A stretch of DNA of 44,265 bases from assembly GCA_027578815.1 (NCBI GenBank), contig JANBTH010000055.1, forward strand, positions 1 through 44,265, read 5' to 3'. Below are positions 1 through 10,086 of this stretch, one piece after another. A program made the position numbers and the translations under genes. Under the pieces are notes generated by a model, which worked only from the letters and a program-made list of their open reading frames with translations, did not search any database and was not told where the DNA came from. The first letter of the stretch is position 1. Each line of letters opens with the position of its first letter. This DNA is from Coemansia sp. RSA 1804 (Eukaryota; Kickxellomycota; Kickxellomycetes; Kickxellales; Kickxellaceae).

Positions 1-2398
1 AGAACCAGAAGCAGCTGTGGCAGAAACAACAACAGGCCCGCGCAGATCCGTCGAGCCTGGAACAACAGCTGTTGGCGAGATCGGTGTGGACGAAACCGAC
101 GACCACGACGACAGGTGGCTGATCGAGTTGATTCTGGGCGCCTTGATCAGCTGCTGCTGCTGCTCCGCCGACATCGCCAGCGGCGGCGGCGGCGCGCCAT
201 TGCCAGGCGAGGGCACCGCGTACGAGGCAGCGCTCGGTGGCGACGTCGGCTGCAGCTGCAGCGGCAGCGGCGACCCAGAAACACCGCCACCAGTAGCAGT
301 AGCAGCTGCAGCTGCAGCACCTGTTGCGCTTCCTACCACAGTAGGCGATGACGACGCCGAGGATGCCGGCGACGCCGCCGAAAGCTGGTCGCAGATCATC
401 AGCCGTCCGTTGCGCATCCCGGATCTCGCCAGGAGCCGGTGGAACCGGTCGTATGTGCCCAGATCAACGTAAAGCCGGTAATCGATCATATCAAGGAACG
501 CGCGCTCCATGTCGCTGATCTGCGCCAGCGGGAGCTTTGTGATCTTGTTCCACGCCTTGTTCGAGTACGTGCGGTCGTACATGAATTTCGACGCGCAGAT
601 CAGCGCCGCCACGAACATGCGCCGTCCGCACTTGGTCGTGTTCGGCTTGGGCGGCTTGCCCTTCTCCGAGAGTCCCACTGATCCAGTATTGGCGGTGGAA
701 GCGGTAGTAGTAGAGGTAGTAGAAGTAGTAGTAGTAGTATTGGTGGTGGTGATAGTCTCCTTGCCCGGCTGCTGCTGAACCTGAGTCTGCATCTGCGGCT
801 GCTTGTTGGCTGCCGCTGCAACAAACGAGCGGTACGACAGGGGAAGCGTGCCGGTGCTGCCAGCAATAGCACGCTGCTGCTGCTGGTACTGCTTGCTGCC
901 GATGATGGCCTTGGGGTCCGCAGAATCAAGCTGATTGAGAGTATGACCATGATGAGTGATCATATCGTTGGCCAGAAGATGCTGCTTATCCATCATCCCA
1001 ACAAACCCAATACCATGGCCCATCTGCTGGGCCGACACCGGCGTAAACGGGCTTGAATCCGTGGGCGATATCAGCCTATCCGTCGAGGAGGAAGAAGAAG
1101 TGCTGCTTCCGCCCGGAACAACCATCACCGCCGATGACGTAGCATTGCCACCTGCTGCTACTGCGACGACATTGCCTGTCTTCGGCGCTCCTCCCGCGCT
1201 GCTCTGCGGGCTGCGCGGCGTCAGCGGAAGCGTCATGCCAACAGCATTCTGCTGCTGAACTGCTGCTGCTGCCTTTTGTACTTGCTCCTGCTGCTCCTGC
1301 TGCTCCTGGCGCTCTTCGCGCTGCTTGGCCGCACGCTGCTTGGCCTGAATAATGGACTTTGCGCGCAGCAGGTAGAACATACACAGCTCGAGCGCATCGA
1401 GCGTCAGACGCGACTGTCTGTGCGTTTCCGCAACAAAGCACCGTAGCGAGCACAGTTGCGTGCGATGCGAAACGGAGTGGTGCGGCCAGATACTCTCGAT
1501 AATAACGCAAGTGATATCTACAATTAACGCACACAAATAATAGTTGACTCTATAGCTATTAGCAATTGTACAGTTTTTTCTGGGTCTGTGGTTTTCTTTT
1601 TGCATCCCATCAATAATAATGAGGGAGGGGAAAACTAGTTTTGTTTTCTAACACACAACACATAATCTCATCATCCAGCAGCATGTATGTATGTGCGTAT
1701 GTATGTGTGAATGGGATGTATATGTCTTGTGGTTGTGGTTGTTATTTGCTTCCGCAGCATGTAGAAAAAAAAGGCCCCAATAAGCACCAGCCAAGAAAAA
1801 AGCACAAAAGAGGAGCGTTCTTATGATTGGAGGGAGGAGGCAACAACAACAAAAGAGAAAGACCAATACTTTCTTGCAGAAATCAGCCAGCCAACCAGAC
1901 CCACATGCAATGCACAAGAACGCACATTTTTCGGTGGCAGAAAGAAAAGAAGGAAATAAGAAAATAGACAAGCACAGCAAAAAAAACAGAGCAATCAAGC
2001 AAAGCAGGCTTTTTTTCTTCTTGGGCAATAGAAAGAGGAAAGAAAAAGAGAAAAAGGGGAGGGCAGACCTGGTGGTTATTCCGCATCACGTGGCCCACAA
2101 GATATTCTTCAAGCCACGCTGTGCGCCGTCAAGCCCTATTCATATTCATCATATACATGGAGGAGAGAAAAAGAAGGCGGGGCGTATAACAAACATCACT
2201 CCCTACGCTACGCCTTCTTCAATGGCAAAGGAAAGAAGAAGAAAAGGGGGAGAGAGAGGAGTTTGATAGTAGAAAGGAAAAAGCACTTACCGTAGAGCTT
2301 GTCAAGTTCAAGCGCTTCACGAACGAGACCGTGGGCGCAGATATCGGCGGCGGATTCAGCGGGAGCAGTGGATGTGCGCGGAAGACTCAGATGAGCAA

Positions 2399-2441
<43 letters not shown>

Positions 2442-3062
2442 TTGTTGGTTTTGCTGGAGACGCAGCTGGAGCTGCGCTATCTGCTGGTAATAGAGCTTGG
2501 AGTCAGCACTGCGAGTGCGACCCAGCGCTGTTGGAACCGTCATGTTATGGGCGGCCGACAGCGCAGGCACAGCCGCCGCAACGGCCGGATTAAGCAGGTC
2601 ATTGATGCGGAAGCCGCGGGAGCGCTTGTTAGCGCTGCTGGATTGCAAGGCATCCGTCGCGGCATCGGCGTCATCGCTTGGGCGCTTGGCGCCGGCAGCA
2701 ATGGGCGAGGAGTAATCGGTTAAAGCCAGACGTCCGTGCACAGAGGAGTAATAATCGGTGGACTGCTTCTGGAGCAGTTGCTGCTGCTGCCTGTGTTGCT
2801 GTAGCTGTAGCTGTAGCTGTTGCTGAGGCTGTTGCTGTTGCTGTTGCTGAGGCAGCGCGTTGAGTTGATTCTGCTGATACCACCCGTCTACACGCAACAT
2901 CAGGTTGCCGCCGACGGCGCATGCTGGCGGAGGAGCGGCGCCCGCCGTCTGGTGTGACGACGCTGCTGCCGCTGTTCCCAGCATCGATGCCGCCGGTGCT
3001 GCTTCCTGCGGGTGTAGACGGGTGCTCGGTTCAATCCTAAAGTGTCCCGGATGGCTAACCAT
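1..3062 (-). CDS. Pho85-type cyclin (PCL/CLG1-like), two exons, C-terminus off the left edge
   Basis: Likely the regulatory partner of a Pho85/CDK5-type kinase, in phosphate, nutrient or polarity signalling. Exon 1 (3062-2291) encodes a Gln/Ala-rich N-terminus ending LELDKLY. A GTAAGT donor begins at 2290 and the best phase-compatible acceptor (GAG then TCAAC) puts exon 2 at 1547 down to the edge, still open at base 1. The join gives KLYVNYYLCALIVDIT, followed by VIIESIWPHHS and RLTLDALELCMFYLLRAK (about 1519-1356), the first helices of a cyclin box. The box resumes with GRRMFVAALICASKFMYDRT and YSNKAWNKITKLP (about 630-540), the hallmark of Pcl1/Pcl5/Clg1-type cyclins. About 240 low-complexity residues (Gln, Ser, Thr) separate the halves. 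I infer function from the cyclin box alone. The start at 3062 is the first ATG of the open frame. Exact PCL subclass is uncertain. Confidence 0.83.
1548..2290 (-). other. Intron of the Pho85-type cyclin gene
   Basis: This 743-base intron is long for a fungus and is the only one I could place in the window. On the minus strand it starts GTAAGTG and ends ATAGAG, with a GCTAAT branch-like motif about 10 bases before the acceptor. Donor phase (one base) and acceptor remainder (two bases) match. It contains a CACGTG palindrome at 2087-2092. ORFs inside it are low complexity and not supported as genes. Confidence 0.7.
2401..2438. repeat. CTG/CAG trinucleotide tract coding for polyglutamine
   Basis: A near-perfect (CTG)n run lies in exon 1 of the cyclin gene and reads as a glutamine run on the minus strand. 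Such tracts are prone to length change. Confidence 0.9.
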
Positions 3063-3697
3063 GATTCAAAGCTTTACGTGAATAATTAGTTACGCCCTGG
3101 CGTTAAACGCTTGCCTTTGTACTCTTATGCTCGTTTGCAGCTTTAAATTGAACAACAAAAACGAAAAGGGGGTGGGGTTTACAGGTTATAGAGCAAGAAA
3201 AAAGATTTGGTAATTGAACAGGTAAATTGGCGAAAGAGGGAGAACAGAAAATGATAAAAAAGCGAAACAGTGGAAAAAAAAGCAAGGTCTAGGCTGCAAG
3301 GTAAATGAATATCGAAAAACAGCTGTGGTTTTTTTCCCTTCTTTTCAAAAATACGTGTGTGTGCGTGTGTTGCAAGCCTTGGGAAGGAGGGTGGGGAGGG
3401 GGTTTCTTCTTCATCACAGCCTTTATTGCAGTGTGCATGATAAAAAAGTCCTTTTTTATTCTTTATGACCCAGTCGGATTAGCTCTGCTAGCTGCGGCTG
3501 GGCTATTTTGGCTTGGCCAAGTGAGGCGGTGTTAGTGTGTCTTTTCCCCTCCACTCCAACCCACACCTTTCACCACTTTCCTTCATGCTTGTTGTGTGGG
3601 AATGCGCGCTTCCATTCCTTTTTCCGCATAAAAAGGTCTTCTGCTTTTCTTTTTCTCCCCACTTTTTATCTAAAGCCCCGCCTTTCTTTCCCCCTAT

Positions 3698-3758
3698 CCA
3701 ATCCGCTTCCGCTGCGCAGCCAATGCTTTTTTCTTCTCTTTTTGTTATTTCAGCCAAT
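3698..3758 (+). promoter_or_regulatory. Cluster of three CCAAT boxes
   Basis: CCAAT occurs at 3698-3702, 3720-3724 and 3754-3758, all in the same orientation. CCAAT is the known core site of the HAP/NF-Y complex. The cluster is about 640 bases upstream of the cyclin start and 1.2 kb upstream of GNL1. Use by either gene is inferred. Confidence 0.35.
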
Positions 3759-4180
3759 CCGATTGCCCCCTTTCACGCAGCTGGTCTGAAATAATCCAAG
3801 ACCTCTTTCCCCCCATTCTTACATCTCTATTACGAGTTTGCGCAGCCAGAAAATTATTAACAATACCATGCCACACACGCATGCGCAGCCTGGAATAGGC
3901 AGGACGACAACAGCGCTTGTTCCTCTTTCCGCCCGCAGCATAGGGCCTCAGCGGCACAGGATATCGTAATGAATTCTATTTTTGATCCCGCCGGTTCCCC
4001 CGTCCGCTTTCTTGAGTGTTTACTAATGATTACTCATAGACCGCGTTCCTTTTTTGTTATTCATCCCCCGATCGTTTGCGTTTTTGTAATCAAAGGATAC
4101 CATCATATACCTTCATCATCTCATCCCTTTGAAATCATCATTGACTTTTTTTGCTTGTCCGCAGCAAATCGCTCCGCCTA

Positions 4181-4188
4181 TTACGTCA
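4181..4188 (+). promoter_or_regulatory. CRE/ATF-like site TTACGTCA
   Basis: The octamer TTACGTCA matches the known ATF/CREB-type bZIP core. It lies in the cyclin-GNL1 divergent region. One site alone is weak evidence. Confidence 0.25.
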
Positions 4189-4705
4189 AGGTAAAGTGAA
4201 TGGGGATGGTGGTTCCCTCTTTCGTCTTTTACGTTTTTTGCATGATATGTTTACTACACATGAGAAGATGTTTTTTTCCAAGACATCTTTGATGGAAAGT
4301 GTGTGTGCGTGTGCGTGTGCGGGTTCTGGGTTGTCTATCGGACCTGCATTCTGTGCCTGTGATGTGCAGCAAGTTTATCATCTTGCACCTTGTATGTGTA
4401 ATACACGCTTGCTTGCTTTACCTGATGTTGTTCCCTGGGCCCTACGTCTTGTTCTGTTTGGATATCAGACGAGACAACGATGCCTTCTGATGTATTGCAC
4501 ACATTACGCCGGGTCAGATTTTTTTTCGCTTGCTTTGATTTTTCAGTACTCCTTTTTTTCGGTGGCCGCAGCAAATGTGTCTTTTTTTCTTGTTACCCAA
4601 CATACAAAACGATTTCAATCAATTAATCATCACCAGGTTAAGTGGGCGTTTCGTGTTTAATCAGCTGGCTGGCTTTTTCCTGTAATCCATGCACACTTTT
4701 CTGTC

Positions 4706-4711
4706 CACGTG
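4706..4711. promoter_or_regulatory. CACGTG E-box
   Basis: The palindrome CACGTG, bound by bHLH factors such as Pho4 or Cbf1, lies about 270 bases upstream of GNL1 and on the same side as the cyclin promoter. Occupancy is unknown and a hexamer can occur by chance. Confidence 0.25.
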
Positions 4712-4978
4712 AATGGCACTCTATTTTTCGTTTCCGCTTGTGTGAGAGAAGCCTCAATACCTCGTAATCAGCTGATTAGTTTACATTTTGCCATATCTGA
4801 TCAGCGAGACCTCTTGGTGATTATTATTAATGTGCGCAAAATGCATGCTATTTCTTCATGCTTTAGATGGTGACGTTGATGTGTTGCTTCTTTCTTTCTT
4901 TTTTTCTTTCTTTCTCTTCTTTCTCGCTTTCCTCCATCCTTTTGTTTTATTTCTCCTTTGTAATTTATATTCGCTAGA

Positions 4979-6829
4979 ATGGTCAACAGAAAGAAGCCCT
5001 TCAGCGTAAAGCAGAAGAAGGCGCAGCTGCAGGAAAGGCGTGCGCGGAAACGCAATAACGATGAAAACGACCAGGACAACGAGGACTTTGGTGCTCATAT
5101 AGATGGTGGTGAGGGCGCTGACACTACTGCCAAGAGCAAGCACCAGGCGGCAGCAAAGAAGACAGCCGCTAGCAGCAGTTCTTCCAGCAAACCGGCATTC
5201 GATAACCGTCTGACGTCGCAGTTCGACAAGCTCACGCGTGTCGAGATAGAGGCAAATAAAAAACAAAGTATGCAGCCCATCGAGTACCCAGACACCAAGC
5301 AAGCGCTGACAATGTCGTTTGACGCGGCGTACTCTGTGGATGTGGATATCCCGGTACGACCTCCGTGGAAGTACGGCGAATCCAGAGAGACGGTCGAGGC
5401 ACGCGAGGCGGCGTACTTTGCAGAATGGAAGCGGAAGCTGGTGCAGGAAACCCAGAGCCAGTTCTCCGATAGCGTTAGCCTTTATGAAAAGAACCTGGAG
5501 GTGTGGAGACAGCTTTGGAGAGTGGTGGAGATTAGCGATATTCTTCTCCTTGTGGTGGATATCCGTCACCCGGTTCTCCATTTCCCTCCCTCGCTCTACC
5601 GGTACGTTGCGGAGACCACGGGTAAGCCTATGGTTGTTGTTTTGAACAAAACCGACCTGGTTGCTCCTGAAACCACCAGGGCTTGGATGCACTACTTTAA
5701 GGCATCGTTCCCGTCGGTGGTGCTGACGACGTTCTGCTGCTACCGCGATGACAAGACTGCTTTGGCTGACAACGATGCTAGTGTTGCGCAGATGAAGCTC
5801 AGGAGGAAGCGGCCGCGTAAACGTGTTTACGACACGTCGTTGGTTGGCGGGCTGTTTGAGGCGTGCAGGAGCGTTTGTGATCCGAAGAAGCTGGATCTTG
5901 TGGATTGGGATCAACTGATTGCCAGATACATCGCAGGACCTGATGACGATGATGATGATGATGAAGAAGAAGAAGACCACGATGGTGATAATGGCTCTGA
6001 CAGCGACAATGACGAAGACGATGGAGACAGTGCTCTTGTGGGCAAGATGCGGGATGCCGAGATAGATGAAAAACAGGCGGATGAAGCAAATAGTGGCGGC
6101 CATGGCGAGACTGTCAGCGGAAAACACGTCACCATTGGATTTGTCGGGCATCCAAATGTCGGCAAAAGCACAGTCATCAACAGCATCATGAACCGAACAG
6201 TCGTCAGCACCAGCAGAACGCCCGGCCACACCAAGCATTTCCAGACTATCCACGTGACGCCAACCCTGCGACTCTGCGACTGTCCGGGACTTGTGTTTCC
6301 CTGCGTGGTCAGTCGGCCGTTGCAGGTGCTTGCCGGGCTATTCAACATTGCGCAGGTGCAGGAGCCCTACACGTCGGTGCTGTATCTTGCCCAGCGCGTT
6401 CCGCTGGAAAAGGTGCTGGCGCTTAAACCGCCCTTGCCTCCTGAAAACGACGCTTATTTGCTGCCAGAGTACAGGTGGTCTGCGTGGGCCATCTGCGAAG
6501 CGTTTGCTATTGACCGCGGCTTCTACACGTCAAAGGCAGCGCGTCCCGACGTGTACAGGGCGGCACTGCACATTCTGCGGTGGGAGCTGGATGGGCGGAT
6601 CCTGCTGTCGTTCAAGCCTCCCGGATTCTTTGACAAAGTTGCTAATGTGACTGAGGGCCGCAATGACAATGGAAGAATTGGCGCTGGTGATCAGCTGCTG
6701 CCGGTGGATGGCAATAGTGGCAATAGCGACTATCAACAAGCGTCAGATGATGGCAAGGAGGACTCGCCGCCGCATCAGCCAGTTGCGCAACAATCGATGT
6801 TTGCGGTGCTTGGCGAAGAGGATTGCTAA
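4979..6829 (+). CDS. GNL1: GNL1-like circularly permuted GTPase (MMR1/HSR1 family)
   Basis: A 616-residue GTPase of the YlqF/YawG superfamily, close in length to human GNL1; relatives work in ribosome assembly and nucleolar traffic. The start MVNRKKPFSVKQKKAQLQ matches the basic GNL1 N-terminus, which supports the ATG at 4979. G motifs are in permuted order: G4 NKTD at residues 223-226, then G1 GHPNVGKS at 390-397, the switch region RTPGHTKHFQT at 413-423 and G3 DCPG at 434-437. An acidic Asp/Glu stretch (about 321-350) lies between the G4 and G1 parts. An acidic, Gln/Ser-containing tail follows residue 570. There is no intron. It is convergent with the zinc-finger gene 461 bases away. Confidence 0.93.
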   Translation: MVNRKKPFSVKQKKAQLQERRARKRNNDENDQDNEDFGAHIDGGEGADTTAKSKHQAAAKKTAASSSSSSKPAFDNRLTSQFDKLTRVEIEANKKQSMQPIEYPDTKQALTMSFDAAYSVDVDIPVRPPWKYGESRETVEAREAAYFAEWKRKLVQETQSQFSDSVSLYEKNLEVWRQLWRVVEISDILLLVVDIRHPVLHFPPSLYRYVAETTGKPMVVVLNKTDLVAPETTRAWMHYFKASFPSVVLTTFCCYRDDKTALADNDASVAQMKLRRKRPRKRVYDTSLVGGLFEACRSVCDPKKLDLVDWDQLIARYIAGPDDDDDDDEEEEDHDGDNGSDSDNDEDDGDSALVGKMRDAEIDEKQADEANSGGHGETVSGKHVTIGFVGHPNVGKSTVINSIMNRTVVSTSRTPGHTKHFQTIHVTPTLRLCDCPGLVFPCVVSRPLQVLAGLFNIAQVQEPYTSVLYLAQRVPLEKVLALKPPLPPENDAYLLPEYRWSAWAICEAFAIDRGFYTSKAARPDVYRAALHILRWELDGRILLSFKPPGFFDKVANVTEGRNDNGRIGAGDQLLPVDGNSGNSDYQQASDDGKEDSPPHQPVAQQSMFAVLGEEDC

Positions 6830-7290
6830 CCATGTGGTTCTCTCTCCCTATTTTTTTCTTCTTCTCATCATCATCATCATGTTACATTATTGTTCATTCA
6901 TGCTTTTTTTCTATTCACTTGTCAACCAGGCATGTCATCATGGGTTTGTAGTTTTAGTTTTGGAGCGAAAAAGGAAAAGGAAGAAGTGGTATATTATTGG
7001 AATGGGCTCTGTCCTCCGCCACATTTCCCATCATATTTTTCATATTCTATCCGTCTCGTTTGCTAAATGGGAGATAGAAAATGGAAACCTGTGCATGTGC
7101 TGCATTTTGGAAACTTAGATAGTGTGTATAGTCAATAGCAGCATGTAGTTATTGGTAAAGTTGGAAGAGAAAATGGATATGTAATATTTAATGTAGAAAG
7201 AAAGAAAGAAAGAAAAACAACAGCTGTTAATTGATTGACTGATTGACTGATTGACTGATTGATATGATTGGGTTGGGTTGGTTGGTAAGT
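6830..7290. other. Convergent 3' spacer with short tandem repeats
   Basis: This spacer lies between the 3' ends of GNL1 and the zinc-finger gene. It is AT-rich and holds a GAAA microsatellite near 7196-7214 and an octamer repeat. No coding signal is seen. Confidence 0.6.
7233..7262. repeat. GATTGACT tandem repeat, about 3.75 copies
   Basis: Three complete GATTGACT units at 7233-7256 are followed by GATTGA to 7262, about 30 bases beyond the zinc-finger stop codon, so probably within its 3' UTR. Confidence 0.85.
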
Positions 7291-10086
7291 CTAGATGGAG
7301 TTGGTTCTGGATGCTAGCATACTAGATACAATGGATCCGGTTGTTGTCGACGCCATTGACACGCCTGTGGATTGCTGCCCAAACAGCGTGGTTACCGGAG
7401 CGAGCCGGGAGCTGCTGGAAACCGGAGTCAACATACTGGCGCTGCCATGAGGAGACTGCTGGGAATAGTAGTGGTGCACGCCCTGCTGCTGCTGCTGCTG
7501 GGAATACTGTGTTGCCATCATGCCGCCCAGCAGGGTATTGTTTGCCTGCTGGTGACGCTGCTGCTGCTGCTGCTGTCTTTGCTGCTGGGATGCCAAGGCC
7601 GAGCTGCCAACATTGGAAAGGGCAAAGTTGTTGGACAAGGAGGAACCCGAGGAAACAATAGCAGCGCCCAGGGAGCTGCTACCACCGCTGCTGCCGACTC
7701 CCGAAACGGCAGAGGCCGATGAGGATGCTGCAGCAGCTGTGGATGACGAAGACGCTGTTGCAGCGCCAGCAGAAGCAAGCGACCCGGCAGCGTTGCTATT
7801 GTTGGCGCTTCCGCCAGAAGATAAAGCCCTACCACCACCGCCAGCATTAGACGTTGTTGTTGTGGTAGTGGTGGTGGTGGTGGAGCGGCATCGCTTGACC
7901 ATGGAGTGCCGCTTCAGAGCATCTGACCGACCAAAGCTCTTCCCGCATTTCGGGCACTTGTGAGGCTTGATCCCTGAGTGGATCTTCACATGGCGCTTCA
8001 AGTCATGGTTCCGCGAAAACGACTGCTCACATGTCTCGCACTTGAACGGCCGTGCCGGCGACACAAAGTGTCTGACTGGCGGGTACGCTGCATACGGCAT
8101 GTACCGGGACGACGGCTGTGCGTAGTAGTACGATCCGATACTTGCTCGCATGTACGGCTGGTACCCATTCGCTGTGTAGTATCCCGTTGCTGCCGTTGCT
8201 GCTGTAGGCGTTGTCATGTTGGCTGCCGCCGCCGCTGCCGCCGCTGCTGCCGCCGCCGCTGTTGCTGTTGCCGATGAGGTGGATGTAGTTGTTGTTGCCA
8301 TCGGCGGAGACGAAAACGTTGCTGCAGAGCCGCTGGTACCGCTGGTTGTGCCTGTGCCAAGAACCGTTGAAGGTGATCTGTAGTAGCCTGAATAGTCGCC
8401 ATAGCAACCTGCCGTTGCTGCCACCTGCTGCTGCTGCTGCTGATGCTGGGGCTGCTGGTAGCCATAGACGGATTGCTGCTGGTAGTGATGGGTCTGTTGG
8501 CCGTAGTGGTTTCCGTAGTGGCTTTGGCCCTGGAACGACTGTAGCGGCGACGACAGGATGCCAGCAGTGGTTTGGCCAACAGTAGCAAACCCATCGACTC
8601 CGTCGTTGCTGCTTGCACCATCGCATCCGCCCAGAAACGCGGCAGCCGTGCTGCTTGACTGGCTCAGCGGCCGGCTGAACGCAGAGATGCTGTACGAGTT
8701 CAGATCAAGCGGAGCTGAAGCTGTAGCTGCAGCCACTGCGGCTGCGGCGGCGGCGGCGGCGGCAGCTGCAGCAGCCGTAGAGGTGGATTCGGCAATAGTC
8801 ACTGGAGCGTTGGCAGCGGTGGAAGCGTCTGGCGAAATCATTGAAGTATCTTGGGAAAAGGAATAATGATGATTCTGGTGGTGGTGGTGATGCTGGGTCT
8901 GGTCGTACGGATCGCTTTGCTGCTGCTGGTGCTGCTGCTGCTGGTAGTTGTAGTGGTTGTGGTCGCTGTGGTGCTGATATTGCGTATTCGATGCAGCAAA
9001 AAAATCCGCGCCGCCTCCTCCTCCACCTCTTCCCACTTCTGCCCTTCCGTAGTCGGATCCGCCACAGGGAATATTATCGGAGCTGGTGGGGTTTGGAACA
9101 GACGTAGCTGCCGCCGCCGCTGCTACTGCCGCAGCTGCAGCTGCAGCTGCAAATATACCGCTACTTGTTGTTTCTGACGACGATGATGATGCTGTTCCTG
9201 TTGTTGCTGCTCCTGCTCCTGTTGTTGTTGTTGTTGTTGCGGTTGGGTTTGTTGTTGTGTTTGCTATTGTCGAGGCAGCATTATTCCCCACGGTTGCTGT
9301 CGCACTGCCGTGATTGTTTGCGCTAGCACTAGCAGAGGCAGCGTTGTTGGAATCACCGCCAACGGTGGCTGTGGCACAATTTGCGCTGTTATTTGTAGCG
9401 CTGTACCGTTGGGACCCATGGGCGCCCGATGTGCCCATAACGCCGGCCGACACAGCGTTGCGAAGCACGGCATCGATTGCCGAGTATTTGGACGGGTCTC
9501 CGCCTGCCACGCCAGTTGACATTGGAAGCGACGATAAAAAGCCCGGAAGCGGATCGACTAGACACGAAGAAGCAGCGGTGCCAGCTGAAGACATCATCTG
9601 GGTTCCTGGAAGGCCCGAGTTGGAGGCGCTTGGACTCTGGTTACAGCTGCCGCCGGAAGTGGCGTTTTGGACGCCACCGCTGTATCCGTAATGGTGCTGC
9701 TGCCTATGCTGCATGTATGCAGAAGCGGTTGTTGCTGCTGCTGTTGTTGCTCCTGCTGCTGCTGCCGTTGTTGTCGGTGCTGGATTAGCGTTGCTGCCGC
9801 TGTGAGCGTGCTGGTTCTTGAAGAAATATTCCGCAATGCTATTATCTCCAACCGGATGTGCGCCAATGCTCGAAAGCGCATCAGACAACGAAGCATTGCC
9901 CTGATCCGTACCAGCAGCGGCACCAATATCGCCTGCTTTGCTGTCCATTCCGGAATCTCTGCGATGAACCCGGGTTTCGTGCAATCCGCTTGTGCCTGCC
10001 GCGCTGTTCTGGCCGCTGCCGCTAAAGTCAATTGTCGACGAGCTGACTAGCGCCGCCTGGGCATTTCCAAACGAGTAGCCTGACAT
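7291..10086 (-). CDS. C2H2 zinc-finger transcription factor, low-complexity rich
   Basis: A 931-residue likely DNA-binding regulator. Two adjacent fingers lie at roughly 8048-7890: RPFKCETCEQSFSRNHDLKR, ending HVKIH, then a linker SGIKPHK and a second finger CPKCGKSFGRSDALKRH. The second finger reads C-x2-C-x12-H-x5-C, so its last ligand appears to be Cys. Paired fingers with SRxxDLKRH and RSDALKRH helices resemble stress and calcium-response factors of the Crz1/Prz1 type, but nothing outside the fingers lets me assign that. The rest is Ala, Ser, Thr, Gln, Asn and Tyr rich, with an N-terminal half like a long disordered activation region. The start MSGYSFGNAQ is the first ATG of the frame. 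Nuclear location is inferred. Confidence 0.88.
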   Translation of the reverse strand: MSGYSFGNAQAALVSSSTIDFSGSGQNSAAGTSGLHETRVHRRDSGMDSKAGDIGAAAGTDQGNASLSDALSSIGAHPVGDNSIAEYFFKNQHAHSGSNANPAPTTTAAAAGATTAAATTASAYMQHRQQHHYGYSGGVQNATSGGSCNQSPSASNSGLPGTQMMSSAGTAASSCLVDPLPGFLSSLPMSTGVAGGDPSKYSAIDAVLRNAVSAGVMGTSGAHGSQRYSATNNSANCATATVGGDSNNAASASASANNHGSATATVGNNAASTIANTTTNPTATTTTTTGAGAATTGTASSSSSETTSSGIFAAAAAAAAVAAAAAATSVPNPTSSDNIPCGGSDYGRAEVGRGGGGGGADFFAASNTQYQHHSDHNHYNYQQQQHQQQQSDPYDQTQHHHHHQNHHYSFSQDTSMISPDASTAANAPVTIAESTSTAAAAAAAAAAAAAVAAATASAPLDLNSYSISAFSRPLSQSSSTAAAFLGGCDGASSNDGVDGFATVGQTTAGILSSPLQSFQGQSHYGNHYGQQTHHYQQQSVYGYQQPQHQQQQQQVAATAGCYGDYSGYYRSPSTVLGTGTTSGTSGSAATFSSPPMATTTTSTSSATATAAAAAAAAAAAAANMTTPTAATAATGYYTANGYQPYMRASIGSYYYAQPSSRYMPYAAYPPVRHFVSPARPFKCETCEQSFSRNHDLKRHVKIHSGIKPHKCPKCGKSFGRSDALKRHSMVKRCRSTTTTTTTTTTSNAGGGGRALSSGGSANNSNAAGSLASAGAATASSSSTAAAASSSASAVSGVGSSGGSSSLGAAIVSSGSSLSNNFALSNVGSSALASQQQRQQQQQQRHQQANNTLLGGMMATQYSQQQQQQGVHHYYSQQSPHGSASMLTPVSSSSRLAPVTTLFGQQSTGVSMASTTTGSIVSSMLASRTNSI

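Larger units (their letters stand above)
3063..4978. other. Divergent intergenic region between the cyclin and GNL1 genes
   Basis: This 1.9 kb stretch lies between two divergently transcribed genes and must hold both promoters. It contains pyrimidine-rich tracts, a GTGTGCG microsatellite near 4298-4321 and the short sites listed separately. No convincing coding region is visible; the ORFs here are low complexity. Confidence 0.6.

Noticed and set aside
1648..2266. ORFs of 126 and 147 codons in the cyclin intron
   Set aside because: They consist of Lys/Arg or Phe/Leu runs from purine tracts and lie inside a well-supported intron.
4856..6253. A 465-codon minus-strand ORF
   Set aside because: It is antisense to GNL1, which has clear G motifs. 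The ORF has a low-complexity, motif-free translation.
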